The translations under genes and the position numbers were made by a program. The notes below the pieces were generated by a model. That model was given only the letters and a program-made list of their open reading frames with translations, ran no database searches and was not told where the DNA came from. Positions 36,780 through 44,724 of a stretch of 44,724 bases of DNA are shown piece after piece. The number at the start of each line of letters is the position of its first letter. Position 1 is the first letter of the stretch. The stretch is from NCBI GenBank assembly GCA_017642485.1, contig JAGCPC010000139.1, positions 1-44,724 of the forward strand, written 5' to 3'. Origin of the DNA: Prevotella sp. GTDB lineage: Bacteria > Bacteroidota > Bacteroidia > Bacteroidales > Bacteroidaceae.

Positions 36780-38492
36780 TTAATCCTCCATCAGTTTTCT
36801 GTAGCGCGGACGCTTTATCTCGTCAGTACCTAAACGGCGTGCCTTGTTAATCTCGTAGTCTGAGTAAGAGCCTTCAAAGAAGAACACCTTTCCGTCACCC
36901 TCGTAGGCAAGGATGTGGGTACATATACGGTCGAGGAACCAGCGGTCGTGCGAGATAACTACAGCACATCCTGCAAAGTTCTCCAGGCCCTCCTCAAGGG
37001 CTCGCAGAGTGTTTACGTCGATATCGTTGGTGGGCTCGTCAAGAAGCAGCACATTGCCTTCCTGTTTCAGAGCGAGCGCAAGTTGCAGCCTGTTACGCTC
37101 ACCACCTGACAATACTCCGCAGAGTTTTCCCTGATCATTGCCTGAAAAGTTGAAGCGTGAGAGGTACGCACGAGCGTTGACATCTCTGCCACCCATGCGG
37201 AATGTCTCCACACCTTGTGAAATGACGTCATAGACCGACTTCTTGGGGTCTATATCCACATGCTGCTGGTCAACGTATGCCAGTTTCACTGTTTCACCCA
37301 CCTCAAAGGTTCCGGCATCAGGTTTCTCCAGTCCCATGATAAGTCGGAAGAGTGTAGTCTTACCAGCACCATTAGGACCTATGACACCCACGATGCCGTT
37401 TGGTGGCAGCATGAAGTCGAGGTTCTTGATGAGTACCTTCTCCGTTCCGTCAGCCTGTGGGAACGATTTGCATACTCCCTTAGCCTCAATAACCTTGTTA
37501 CCCAGACGCGGACCGTTGGGAATGAATATCTCCAGACGCTCTTCGCGCTCCTTTGTCTCTTCGTTGAGCATAGCATCGTAAGAGTTCAGACGTGCCTTAC
37601 CCTTTGCCTGGCGTGCCTTTGGAGCCATACGAATCCATTCCAACTCACGCTCGAGAGCCTTCTGGCGCTTTGATGCCGTCTTCTCTTCCTGAGCCATTCG
37701 CTTGGTCTTCTGGTCGAGCCATGAAGAGTAGTTGCCCTTCCAAGGAATGCCCTCACCACGATCGAGTTCAAGAATCCATTCCGATACATCGTCGAGGAAG
37801 TAACGGTCGTGGGTTACGGCAATAACTGTTCCTTCATATTGCTGTAGGTGTTGCTCCAACCAGTCTATTGACTCAGCATCGAGGTGGTTGGTGGGCTCAT
37901 CGAGAAGCAGCACATCGGGTTTCTGAAGCAGGAGCTTACACAAAGCCACACGCCTGCGCTCACCACCTGAGAGGTTCTTTACAGAGCTATCACCTTGAGG
38001 ACAGTTGAGAGCTGCCATTGCCCTCTCGAGTTTAGAGTCCATGTTCCACGCATCGGTGGAGTCGATGATGTCCTGCACCTCAGCCTGTCGCTGCATCAGT
38101 TTGTCCATCTTGTCGGGGTCGCCGTAGTACTCCTCCAGTCCGAATTTCTGGTTTATCTCGTCATACTCCCTGAGAGCATCATATACATGCTGTACACCCT
38201 CTTGCACGTTTTCCTTCACGGTCTTTGTCTCGTCGAGTGGAGGATCCTGTGGCAGGTAGCCTACCGTGTATCCTGGGCTCCATACCACCTCACCCTGAAA
38301 CTTATCGTCCAGTCCGGCGATAATTTTCATCAGGGTTGACTTACCCGCACCGTTTAGACCCACGATGCCTATCTTCGCTCCGTAGAAGAACGAGAGGTAT
38401 ATGTTCTTTAATACTTGCTTTTGGTTTTGTGGGATGATTTTTGAAACTCCCACCATTGAGAAGATTATCTTCTTGTCGTCAACTGTTGCCAC
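36780..38492 (-). CDS. ettA: ABC-F translation factor EttA
   Basis: 570 aa. Two ABC cassettes: Walker A GLNGAGKST (45-53) and GPNGAGKTT (second half); signatures LSGGERRRVALC and LSGGERNRLQLA; LLLDEPTNHLDAESIDWLE. A charged inter-domain linker includes WIRMAPKARQAKGKARLNSYDAM. This motif set and length are EttA (energy-dependent translational throttle), a cytoplasmic ribosome E-site factor. The start is GTG at 38492; no ATG is near. Heptamer arrays bound it on both sides. Confidence 0.93.
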   Translation of the reverse strand: MATVDDKKIIFSMVGVSKIIPQNQKQVLKNIYLSFFYGAKIGIVGLNGAGKSTLMKIIAGLDDKFQGEVVWSPGYTVGYLPQDPPLDETKTVKENVQEGVQHVYDALREYDEINQKFGLEEYYGDPDKMDKLMQRQAEVQDIIDSTDAWNMDSKLERAMAALNCPQGDSSVKNLSGGERRRVALCKLLLQKPDVLLLDEPTNHLDAESIDWLEQHLQQYEGTVIAVTHDRYFLDDVSEWILELDRGEGIPWKGNYSSWLDQKTKRMAQEEKTASKRQKALERELEWIRMAPKARQAKGKARLNSYDAMLNEETKEREERLEIFIPNGPRLGNKVIEAKGVCKSFPQADGTEKVLIKNLDFMLPPNGIVGVIGPNGAGKTTLFRLIMGLEKPDAGTFEVGETVKLAYVDQQHVDIDPKKSVYDVISQGVETFRMGGRDVNARAYLSRFNFSGNDQGKLCGVLSGGERNRLQLALALKQEGNVLLLDEPTNDIDVNTLRALEEGLENFAGCAVVISHDRWFLDRICTHILAYEGDGKVFFFEGSYSDYEINKARRLGTDEIKRPRYRKLMED

Positions 38493-38500
38493 TTACTACT

Positions 38501-38549
38501 AATTGAAAATTGAGAATTGAAAATTGAAAATTGAGAATTGTGAATTATT
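38501..38549. repeat. Heptamer array AATTGAA x7
   Basis: AATTGAA AATTGAG AATTGAA AATTGAA AATTGAG AATTGTG AATTATT, running from the ettA start to the stop codon of the GH28-GH105 gene (38545-38547 inside the last unit). Confidence 0.96.
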
Positions 38550-41163
38550 CACGCTCCATTTCGAGTGAAGCCCAGATGAATGGTCCTACGCCCTTAGGGT
38601 CGTTATCCCTGATGGGTTCTGACATGTAGTATTCGAATGTTCCGTCACGCCTTGGGTTGTTGTCTGGTCCCAGACCAGAAACGGCGCAGCAGTCAGTGAG
38701 TGATATTGTCATGTCGGGATTCACCTTTATCATCTTTTCTATGATGGCGTTGTAAGCCTTCACACCAGCCTCTTTGAACTCTGGCTCAGGCAGGTAGCCC
38801 AGTCGTGAACCCTTGAGCAGTACGTAGGTGAACATAGCCGATGCTGTTGACTCGAGGTAGTTCTTGTCAGACTTTACGTCCATCACGTCAAACCACAGTC
38901 CGCTGTCCTTGTCCTGATATTTCACTGCTGCCGCCATAGCCTGGTGCAGAATGTTGATTACCTCTGCACGACGGGCATAGTCTTGTGGCAGGGCATCGAG
39001 TATCTCGGTCATCGCCATCACGAACCATCCCATAGCTCTTGCCCAAGTGTGCTTTGACAGTCCTGTCTCCTTGTCAGCCCAGAACATGGAGTGTGTCTCG
39101 TCCCAGGCATGCTTCCACAGTCCTGTCTTCTCGTCGTATGTGCGACGGAAGGTCTTCGTTATCTGGTCAACGGCATCGTCGTAGTATTTCTTTGCCTGCT
39201 TCTTTCCTTTCAGTTCCTGAGCCGAGAGGGTATAGAATGGCAAACCCATATATATGCCGTCGAGCCACACTTGGTTGGCATATATCTTCTTATGCCACCA
39301 TACGCCCTCATTCGTCCTTGGGTGGTTCTCTAATTGCTTGAAGAAGGTAGGCAGAGCGTTTGTCACCTTTGTCTCGGGGAAGAGGCGGTTGTACTGCAGC
39401 AGCAGGCGTGCAGGACGTATGTTGTCGAGGTTAAACTCATCATAGTTGTAGCCCACCACCGAGCCGTCCTCCTTCACCATCTGTCCAGGGTACCTACCTA
39501 CATAGTTGGCAAAGATGGTGTCGCCGTAGGTCTTGTAGCAGTCCAGTATAGCCTCCAGCTCCAGTCCCATACCATAGTTCCACTTGCCTTGCGGACGTTT
39601 CTCAGGGTTGGTGAAGTCAAGGTATATGGGGTTGGGCACTCTCTGCATCTCGCTCCATGCCATCCACTCCGAGTAACGGCAGTAAGGAGCCTTTGAGAGC
39701 AGTTCCTTGCCGTTTACCTTCACGTTTTCTATGTATATGTCCTTGGAGCGTCCTGAATAAAGTATTGGCGCATCGGTAACGCCGTTGAACGAGCAGTTCT
39801 TTACGTAGATATCGTAAATCTGCGCATCCTTCTCAAGTCCGTCTATGCGTATGCCGTACTTTGACTTTTGGCTTGTCACGTTCTCCATATACACATTGCG
39901 CACAGTAGGTATATATATACGTGGTGATGGTTCGCTTGGTTCGTAGTTGAGGTTTATGCGCATGACAGACCTCTTGCATTCTCCTACCTCTATGTTGCGC
40001 ATGTAGATATTCTCCGTCACGCCGCCTCGGCATGAGTTTGTCTTGATGCGCAGCACACGGTCGAGGTTGGGTGAGTCCATCTTACAGTCCTCAGCAAAGA
40101 CGTTCCTTACGCCTGCCGATGTCTCACTGCCCAGTACCACACCACCGTGTCCATCCTCCATCACGCAACGGCGCACTATGATATTCTGCGATGGTATAGG
40201 TGTGCGATGTCCGTCGGCATTGCGTCCTGACTTGATGGCTATGCAGTCGTCGCCGGTGTGGAATATGCAGTCCTCTATCAGCACGTCTTCACATGACTCT
40301 GGGTCACACCCGTCGCCGTTAGGTCCTTCGTTGGTTACTGTGACTTTGCGTATCGTTATATTCTTAGAGAACAGAGGGTGCATCACCCAGAAGGGTGAGT
40401 GTACCATCTGCACACCCTCAATGAGTATGTTCTCGCATGATACGAGGTTCAGCAATTGCGGACGCAGTCCGTGTCCCATACCGAATACACGTTGCTCCGT
40501 AGGTACTCCGTCGTCCATCATTTTCTGCAGGGCCTGACGGTTGGAGAGCATATTGCCCTCAGCATTCTTCTCGTATTTCGCTATTCCCTTGTATGGAATG
40601 CGGTTCTGGCACTCCTTTGTGATGCCCTCCTTAAACCCGAATCTGGGGTTGCCGTTCCATTGCCACCAGGTGTCGTTGCTTCCGTTGCCATCTATGGTTC
40701 CTTCGCCTGTGATGGCTATATTCTGCGCCTTGTAGGCGTAGATGCATGGTGAGTAGTTTATGCAGTCCAGTCCCTCCCAGCGTGTCACCACATTGGGGTA
40801 TAACTCGGGTTGGAAGGCGAAGACTATCCTTGCATCTTTCTGTATCTCGAGGTTCACGCCTGACAGCAGACGTATGGCTCCCGTCTGGTATGTGCCGGCA
40901 GGGATAACGACCTTACCGCCACCAGCCTTCGAACATTTCTCTATTGCCTTGTTGATAGCCTTCTGGTTCTTGGCAGCATCGGCCTTTGGTGAAGCGCCGT
41001 ATTTCTTTACGTTATAGGTCTTATCCTTGAAGGTTGGTGCTACGATGCGACTCTCTATCTGCTTGTAGAGTGCGGTGTCCCAACCTTCGGCTTTTACCGA
41101 ATTGACAATTGAAAACTGACAATTGAAAATTATGATTACGAGCAAAGAAAGGATTTTCTTCAT
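38545..41163 (-). CDS. GH28-GH105 fusion pectinase, exported
   Basis: 872 aa, two enzymes in one chain. Signal peptide MKKILSLLVIIIF, continued by NCQFSIVNSVKA. GH28 (about 45-480): NGDGCDPESCED, HTGDDCIAIKSGRN, DGHGGVVLGSETSAG with the GHG intact, and LRIKTN. GH105/GH88-type alpha/alpha barrel (about 510-872): VWLDGIYMGLPFY with the probable catalytic Asp, HAWDETHSMFWAD, WARAMGWFVMAMTEIL. The first domain would cleave galacturonan and the second would remove 4,5-unsaturated uronic acids from product ends. No SusC/D genes are near. Part of the signal peptide is encoded by the heptamer array at 41100-41134. Confidence 0.9.
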   Translation of the reverse strand: MKKILSLLVIIIFNCQFSIVNSVKAEGWDTALYKQIESRIVAPTFKDKTYNVKKYGASPKADAAKNQKAINKAIEKCSKAGGGKVVIPAGTYQTGAIRLLSGVNLEIQKDARIVFAFQPELYPNVVTRWEGLDCINYSPCIYAYKAQNIAITGEGTIDGNGSNDTWWQWNGNPRFGFKEGITKECQNRIPYKGIAKYEKNAEGNMLSNRQALQKMMDDGVPTEQRVFGMGHGLRPQLLNLVSCENILIEGVQMVHSPFWVMHPLFSKNITIRKVTVTNEGPNGDGCDPESCEDVLIEDCIFHTGDDCIAIKSGRNADGHRTPIPSQNIIVRRCVMEDGHGGVVLGSETSAGVRNVFAEDCKMDSPNLDRVLRIKTNSCRGGVTENIYMRNIEVGECKRSVMRINLNYEPSEPSPRIYIPTVRNVYMENVTSQKSKYGIRIDGLEKDAQIYDIYVKNCSFNGVTDAPILYSGRSKDIYIENVKVNGKELLSKAPYCRYSEWMAWSEMQRVPNPIYLDFTNPEKRPQGKWNYGMGLELEAILDCYKTYGDTIFANYVGRYPGQMVKEDGSVVGYNYDEFNLDNIRPARLLLQYNRLFPETKVTNALPTFFKQLENHPRTNEGVWWHKKIYANQVWLDGIYMGLPFYTLSAQELKGKKQAKKYYDDAVDQITKTFRRTYDEKTGLWKHAWDETHSMFWADKETGLSKHTWARAMGWFVMAMTEILDALPQDYARRAEVINILHQAMAAAVKYQDKDSGLWFDVMDVKSDKNYLESTASAMFTYVLLKGSRLGYLPEPEFKEAGVKAYNAIIEKMIKVNPDMTISLTDCCAVSGLGPDNNPRRDGTFEYYMSEPIRDNDPKGVGPFIWASLEMERE
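41100..41134 (-). repeat. Heptamer array inside the signal-peptide coding sequence
   Basis: AATTGAC AATTGAA AACTGAC AATTGAA AATTATG, read on the minus strand as IIFNCQFSIVNS in the GH28-GH105 leader. Confidence 0.93.
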
Positions 41164-41180
41164 GTTGTGATTTAGGGTTT

Positions 41181-41280
41181 ATTACCCCCTCCAACTCCCC
41201 CAATGGGGAGGGAAGGGGGTGGTTCGCTATTAGTGCTTTCTTCAAATAGGTCTCCACCATGGGGGAGATTTAGAGGGGCT
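41181..41280. repeat. Two G/C-rich palindromes filling the yebC to GH28-GH105 gap
   Basis: First: CCCCCTCCAACTCCCC-CAAT-GGGGAGGG...GGGGGTGG (41184-41222). Second: GGTCTCCACCATGGGGGAG then ATTTAGAGGGGC (41249-41279). Each matches repeats in the 9.3-10.0 kb region. Together they occupy most of the 117-bp gap. Confidence 0.9.
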
Positions 41281-42024
41281 TTATTCCTCTTCAGGCTTCA
41301 TATTAGTATAGACGGTCTGAACGTCGTCAAACTCCTCGAGTTTCTCTATCATCTTGTCGATGGTGGCACGCTGCTCTGCGTCAACGTCCTTCAGGTCGTT
41401 AGGTATGTAGGTAAACTCACCACCGATATCCTCGAAGCCCTTCTCCTCAAGGAACTTCTGTATCTGTGCGTATGACTTCGGATCGCCATATACTGAGATG
41501 GTTGTCTCGTCCTTCTCCTCGTCGTAGTTCTCATCAAACTCGTCGTCCACGTTGAAATCTATGAGTTCCAGAATGAGGTCGTCCATGTCTATGCTGTCAT
41601 TCTTCTTGAATGTAAAGACGCACTTGTGGTCGAAGAGGAACGAGAGCGAACCCGTAGTACCGAGGTTGCCGTTGAACTTGTTGAATACTGAGCGCACGTC
41701 AGCTACGGTACGGGTGGTGTTGTCGGTCAGAGTGTCAACAAACACTGCTATGCCGTGAGGGCCATATCCCTCGTATGTCACCTCCTTGTATTCTGACTGG
41801 TCTTTGCCCATTGCGTTCTTTATGGCGCGCTCGATGTTGTCCTTCGGCATGTTCTCACGCTTACATGTAGCGATGATAGAACGCAGTGTAGGGTTTGTGT
41901 CGGGGTCAGGACCGCCAGCCTTCACGGCTATTGCTATCTGCTTTCCCAAACGTGTAAATGTCTTTGCCATGTGGCCCCAACGCTTCATCTTGGTGGCCTT
42001 ACGATATTCAAATGCTCTTCCCAT
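41281..42024 (-). CDS. yebC: YebC/PmpR family protein
   Basis: 247 aa, normal length. MGRAFEYRKATKMKRWGHMAKTFTRL start, GGPDPDTNPTLRSIIATCKRENMPKDNIERAIKN, YEGYGPHGIAVFVDTLTDNTTRTVADVRS and three-domain layout with an acidic C-terminus. Known roles are transcription factor or assistance to stalled ribosomes. It follows pheT by 53 nt without a promoter of its own that I can see, so it may be co-transcribed. Confidence 0.95.
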   Translation of the reverse strand: MGRAFEYRKATKMKRWGHMAKTFTRLGKQIAIAVKAGGPDPDTNPTLRSIIATCKRENMPKDNIERAIKNAMGKDQSEYKEVTYEGYGPHGIAVFVDTLTDNTTRTVADVRSVFNKFNGNLGTTGSLSFLFDHKCVFTFKKNDSIDMDDLILELIDFNVDDEFDENYDEEKDETTISVYGDPKSYAQIQKFLEEKGFEDIGGEFTYIPNDLKDVDAEQRATIDKMIEKLEEFDDVQTVYTNMKPEEE

Positions 42025-42077
42025 TGTTTTATTTAGTTGAATGTTTTATGTTTAAAGTTGAATGAAATATCAGTCGC

Positions 42078-44540
42078 CTATCTCAGCTCAGCCCCAAGTT
42101 GTTTCTTAAGGTTGGTGATGAGTTTCTGCATCACAGCGTCGATAGCTTTGTCGTTGAGAGTGCGCTCGCTGTCTTGCAGTACGAAGTTCACGGCGTATGA
42201 CTTCTTGCCCTCGGGCAGTTTGTCGCCCTCATATACATCGAAGAGCTCCACCTTCTTCAGCAGTTTCTTCTCCGTCTGACGTGCTATCTTCTCCACTTCG
42301 CTAAACTCCGTGCTCTTGTCGATGAGCAGAGCCAGGTCGCGTGATACGGCAGGATACTTAGGTATTTCGGTGAAGTGTACGGCAGACTTCTTCACGGCGT
42401 TGGTCACTGCAGTCCAGTTTATCTCGGCATAATATACCTCATTGTTTATCTCTGCCTGCTTGAGCAGTTTAGGGCTTACTACGCCCATCTCTATCATCAC
42501 CTTGCCACCACGGTTCATCATGCGCAGTCCGGTAGCGAATAGGTCGCTGTCCGTCTTCTCCGTCACGAGCATTCCCTGTGGCATTCCAATGCGGCCCAGT
42601 ATGTTATCCACATGTGCCTTCAGTTCGTAGAATGTAGAGTCCTCGTTAGGGTGTATCCACGAACCTTCCACACGCTTACCCGTGATCCATAGTCCCATGT
42701 GGCTTTCCTCTGCATACGCCTTCATTGGGTTCTCGTCATCTACCTTGTCGTTGAAGTGCTGGTAGCAGTTGCCAAACTCAAAGAACTTCAGGTTAGGCAT
42801 ACGGCGGTTGGCATTGCGCATGATGCTCTCCAGTCCGCCGAAGAGCAGAGTCTGACGCATCACGTTGAGGTCGCTTGACAGGGGATTGACTATTGTCACC
42901 AACTTATCGGCAGGGTATGCCTTGAGGTCGGTGTAGTATGCGCCCTTGGTGAGTGAGTTGTTGAGTATCTCGTTGAATCCTGCACCCACCAGCTGTTCTG
43001 CCACGAGGTTCATCAGTTTGTGGCGCTGATCCTCGAAGTCCTTCACGGTGAGTGTTGATTTGAGCTGCGTAGGTATCTCCACGTTGTTGTAGCCGTAGAT
43101 GCGCAGTATGTCCTCCACCACGTCGCAAGGACGCTGCACGTCCACGCGGTAAGCCGGCACAGTGATATCCACACCCTCATTGTCCTCCTTGTTTATCTTT
43201 ATCTCGAGGCTCTGGAGTATGTTCTTTATTGTGTCGTTGCCTATCTTCTTTCCTATGAGGTTATCCACATAGCTGAAGTCCAGACGCATCTCAGGGTCGG
43301 CTATTGGGTTAGGATACACATCCTTTATCTCCATGCTCACCTTGCCGCCTGCCAGCTCCTTACACAGTATTGCCGCCTGCTTCAGGGCGTAGATAGCTCC
43401 GTTGGGGTCTATGCCGCGCTCGAAGCGGAATGAGGCATCGGTGGATAGTCCGTGGCGTCGTGCTGACTTACGTATCCATGTGGGGTGGAAGTATGCTGAC
43501 TCCAATACCACGTTCTTCGTTGTCTCGTAGGTGCCTGAGCCCTTGCCGCCGAATACGCCTGCTATGCACATAGGCTCCTCAGCATTGCATATGGCGAGGT
43601 CGTGCTCACCCAGTGTGTGCTCCTCACCGTCGAGGGTGACAAACTTCTTGCCTGCGTTCTGGTCCTTCACGATTATCTTGTTGCCCTTCACCATGTCGGC
43701 ATCGAAACAGTGCATAGGCTGTCCATAAGCCATCATGATGTAGTTGGTGATATCAACGATATTGTTGATGGGGCGCAGACCTATCACGGTGAGTTTGTTC
43801 TTCAGCCACTCAGGTGACTCCTTCACCTCGCAGTCGGTGATGCTCAGGCATGCATAGCGACGGCAAGCCTCCGTGTTCTGTATCTCTACCTCTATTGGCA
43901 GGTCGTGGTTGTCCACGCTGAATGCATCGCAGCTGGGCTTCGTGAGTGTGGTATCCTTGCCGTTAGCCTTCATCCATGCGTAGAGGTCGCGAGCCACTCC
44001 GTAGTGTGAGAGTGCATCGGCACGGTTGGCGGTGATATCCACCTCAATGAGCCAGTCGCTCTCCAGGTTGTAGTACTCCGCAGCCGGTGTGCCCACCTTG
44101 GCGTCCTCAGGCAACACGATGATGCCAGAGTGGTCTGTGCCTACGCCTATCTCGTCCTCGGCACATATCATGCCACATGACTCCACGCCTCTGAGCTTTG
44201 ACTTTTTGATTTTAAACTCTTTGTCGCCGTCGTAGAGCACGCAGCCTAGGTCGGCTACTATCACCTTCTGTCCTGCTGCCACGTTGGGTGCGCCGCATAC
44301 TATCTGCGAAGCCTCCTCCCTGCCCAGGTCAACGGTGCAAACGTGCATGTGGTCGCTGTCGGGGTGGGGTTCACATGTCAGCACCTTGCCTACGTAGAGA
44401 CCTTTCAGTCCGCCCTTGATGGTCTGCACTTCTTCCAGCGCTCCCACTTCAAGTCCTGTACTTGTCAGCGCCTTGGCAACCTCGTCGGGTGTCATGTCGA
44501 AACTGACATACTCTTTAAGCCATTTATAAGATATGTTCAT
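42078..44540 (-). CDS. pheT: Phenylalanyl-tRNA synthetase beta subunit
   Basis: 820 aa, full length. N-terminal EMAP/OB tRNA-binding domain (about 40-150, VGKVLTCEPHPDSDHMHVCTVDLG), B3/B4 editing domain (about 210-380), B5 domain (about 400-480) and a catalytic-like core with RMPNLKFFEFGNCYQ. A C-terminal FDX-ACB anticodon domain (about 725-820) ends it. The partner pheS is not in the window. Own promoter at 44575-44605. Confidence 0.97.
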   Translation of the reverse strand: MNISYKWLKEYVSFDMTPDEVAKALTSTGLEVGALEEVQTIKGGLKGLYVGKVLTCEPHPDSDHMHVCTVDLGREEASQIVCGAPNVAAGQKVIVADLGCVLYDGDKEFKIKKSKLRGVESCGMICAEDEIGVGTDHSGIIVLPEDAKVGTPAAEYYNLESDWLIEVDITANRADALSHYGVARDLYAWMKANGKDTTLTKPSCDAFSVDNHDLPIEVEIQNTEACRRYACLSITDCEVKESPEWLKNKLTVIGLRPINNIVDITNYIMMAYGQPMHCFDADMVKGNKIIVKDQNAGKKFVTLDGEEHTLGEHDLAICNAEEPMCIAGVFGGKGSGTYETTKNVVLESAYFHPTWIRKSARRHGLSTDASFRFERGIDPNGAIYALKQAAILCKELAGGKVSMEIKDVYPNPIADPEMRLDFSYVDNLIGKKIGNDTIKNILQSLEIKINKEDNEGVDITVPAYRVDVQRPCDVVEDILRIYGYNNVEIPTQLKSTLTVKDFEDQRHKLMNLVAEQLVGAGFNEILNNSLTKGAYYTDLKAYPADKLVTIVNPLSSDLNVMRQTLLFGGLESIMRNANRRMPNLKFFEFGNCYQHFNDKVDDENPMKAYAEESHMGLWITGKRVEGSWIHPNEDSTFYELKAHVDNILGRIGMPQGMLVTEKTDSDLFATGLRMMNRGGKVMIEMGVVSPKLLKQAEINNEVYYAEINWTAVTNAVKKSAVHFTEIPKYPAVSRDLALLIDKSTEFSEVEKIARQTEKKLLKKVELFDVYEGDKLPEGKKSYAVNFVLQDSERTLNDKAIDAVMQKLITNLKKQLGAELR

Positions 44541-44574
44541 TGTTGTGTGTTAGGGATAAATTCTAATTTCAGTA

Positions 44575-44605
44575 CAAAGGTACTATTTTTTTCTGATATG
44601 GCAAA
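44575..44605 (-). promoter_or_regulatory. Promoter for pheT
   Basis: On the minus strand TTTG (44605-44602), 19 nt, TACCTTTG (44582-44575), a perfect match. Leader about 30 nt. The remaining 44606-44724 is AT-rich DNA in which I see no gene. Confidence 0.87.
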
Positions 44606-44724
44606 ATAAATAAGGTAGTAAAATCAATTTTAATTATTCATTATTCACTATTCATTTCGGACAGGAAGGTTTTTCGAAATTGCAGAAAACGAGTATCAAA
44701 ATTTTTTATATTATATATTATATA

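Overview
The window looks like a chromosomal segment of a Bacteroidales bacterium, most likely Prevotella/Segatella-like. The signs are repeated Bacteroidetes-type promoters (TTTG, 19-21 nt, TAnnTTTG), families largely confined to this phylum (DUF3256, DUF4494, DUF4248, smalltalk, DUF3987, DUF2723/GT117), and AT-rich translation starts that mostly lack a Shine-Dalgarno sequence. I saw no rRNA, tRNA or CRISPR array.

Layout. 1-4.5 kb (minus): start of a TamB-like gene (cut by the window edge), yggS, a DUF4494 gene, trpF, a GH28 pectinase and a small membrane protein. 4.6-11.1 kb (plus): an accessory region with a broken REP-associated transposase (RAYT), an unrecognised 399-aa gene, an unrecognised ~145-aa gene, a DUF3987 ATPase, a CHC2/Toprim primase, DUF4248, an HU-like protein and a smalltalk micro-protein. 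11.1-17.4 kb (minus): a compact six-gene lipid or polyene operon (GNAT acyltransferase, ketosynthase, ACP, two hotdog dehydratases, MMPL exporter), with its own promoter and terminator. 17.6-21.8 kb (minus): DUF3256, a TPR protein, def, ruvX and a SPOR lipoprotein. 22.0-22.9 kb (plus): a YtxH/holin-like envelope operon. 23.0-34.2 kb (plus): cysE, an RlmL-like methyltransferase, DPP-IV, purD, two small membrane proteins, a GT117 protein, a NodB deacetylase and queH. 34.2-44.5 kb (minus): mutS2, ettA, a GH28-GH105 fusion, yebC and pheT.

The most unusual signal is the repeat landscape, not one gene. (a) At many gene junctions there are short imperfect tandem arrays with a unit of exactly 6, 7 or 8 nt, in many unrelated sequence families (AATTGAA, TTAACTC, AATTAGA, TGTGAAT, TTAACC, GTTCAAAA, ATAGTTTA). 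(b) G/C-rich palindromes of a recognisable family (CTCACyCCTAACCCCTCTC-hairpin; AAGCCCCyCTAAATCyCCCC) occur at about eight sites. (c) Composite elements alternate short direct units with tiny hairpins that have ~3-nt loops. All three classes also lie in frame inside essential-looking proteins: twice in MutS2, several times in the primase, once in the MMPL exporter and once in the signal peptide of the GH28-GH105 enzyme. This recalls Rickettsia palindromic elements. A decayed RAYT, the enzyme type linked to REP dispersal elsewhere, lies in the same window.

The 6.7-11.1 kb region reads as a replication-like module (ATPase, primase, HU homologue) behind an AT-rich segment flanked by inverted GTCTCA repeats. 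It may be a domesticated or satellite element. Its smalltalk gene has a perfect AAAGGAGGT Shine-Dalgarno sequence, which is exceptional in this phylum.
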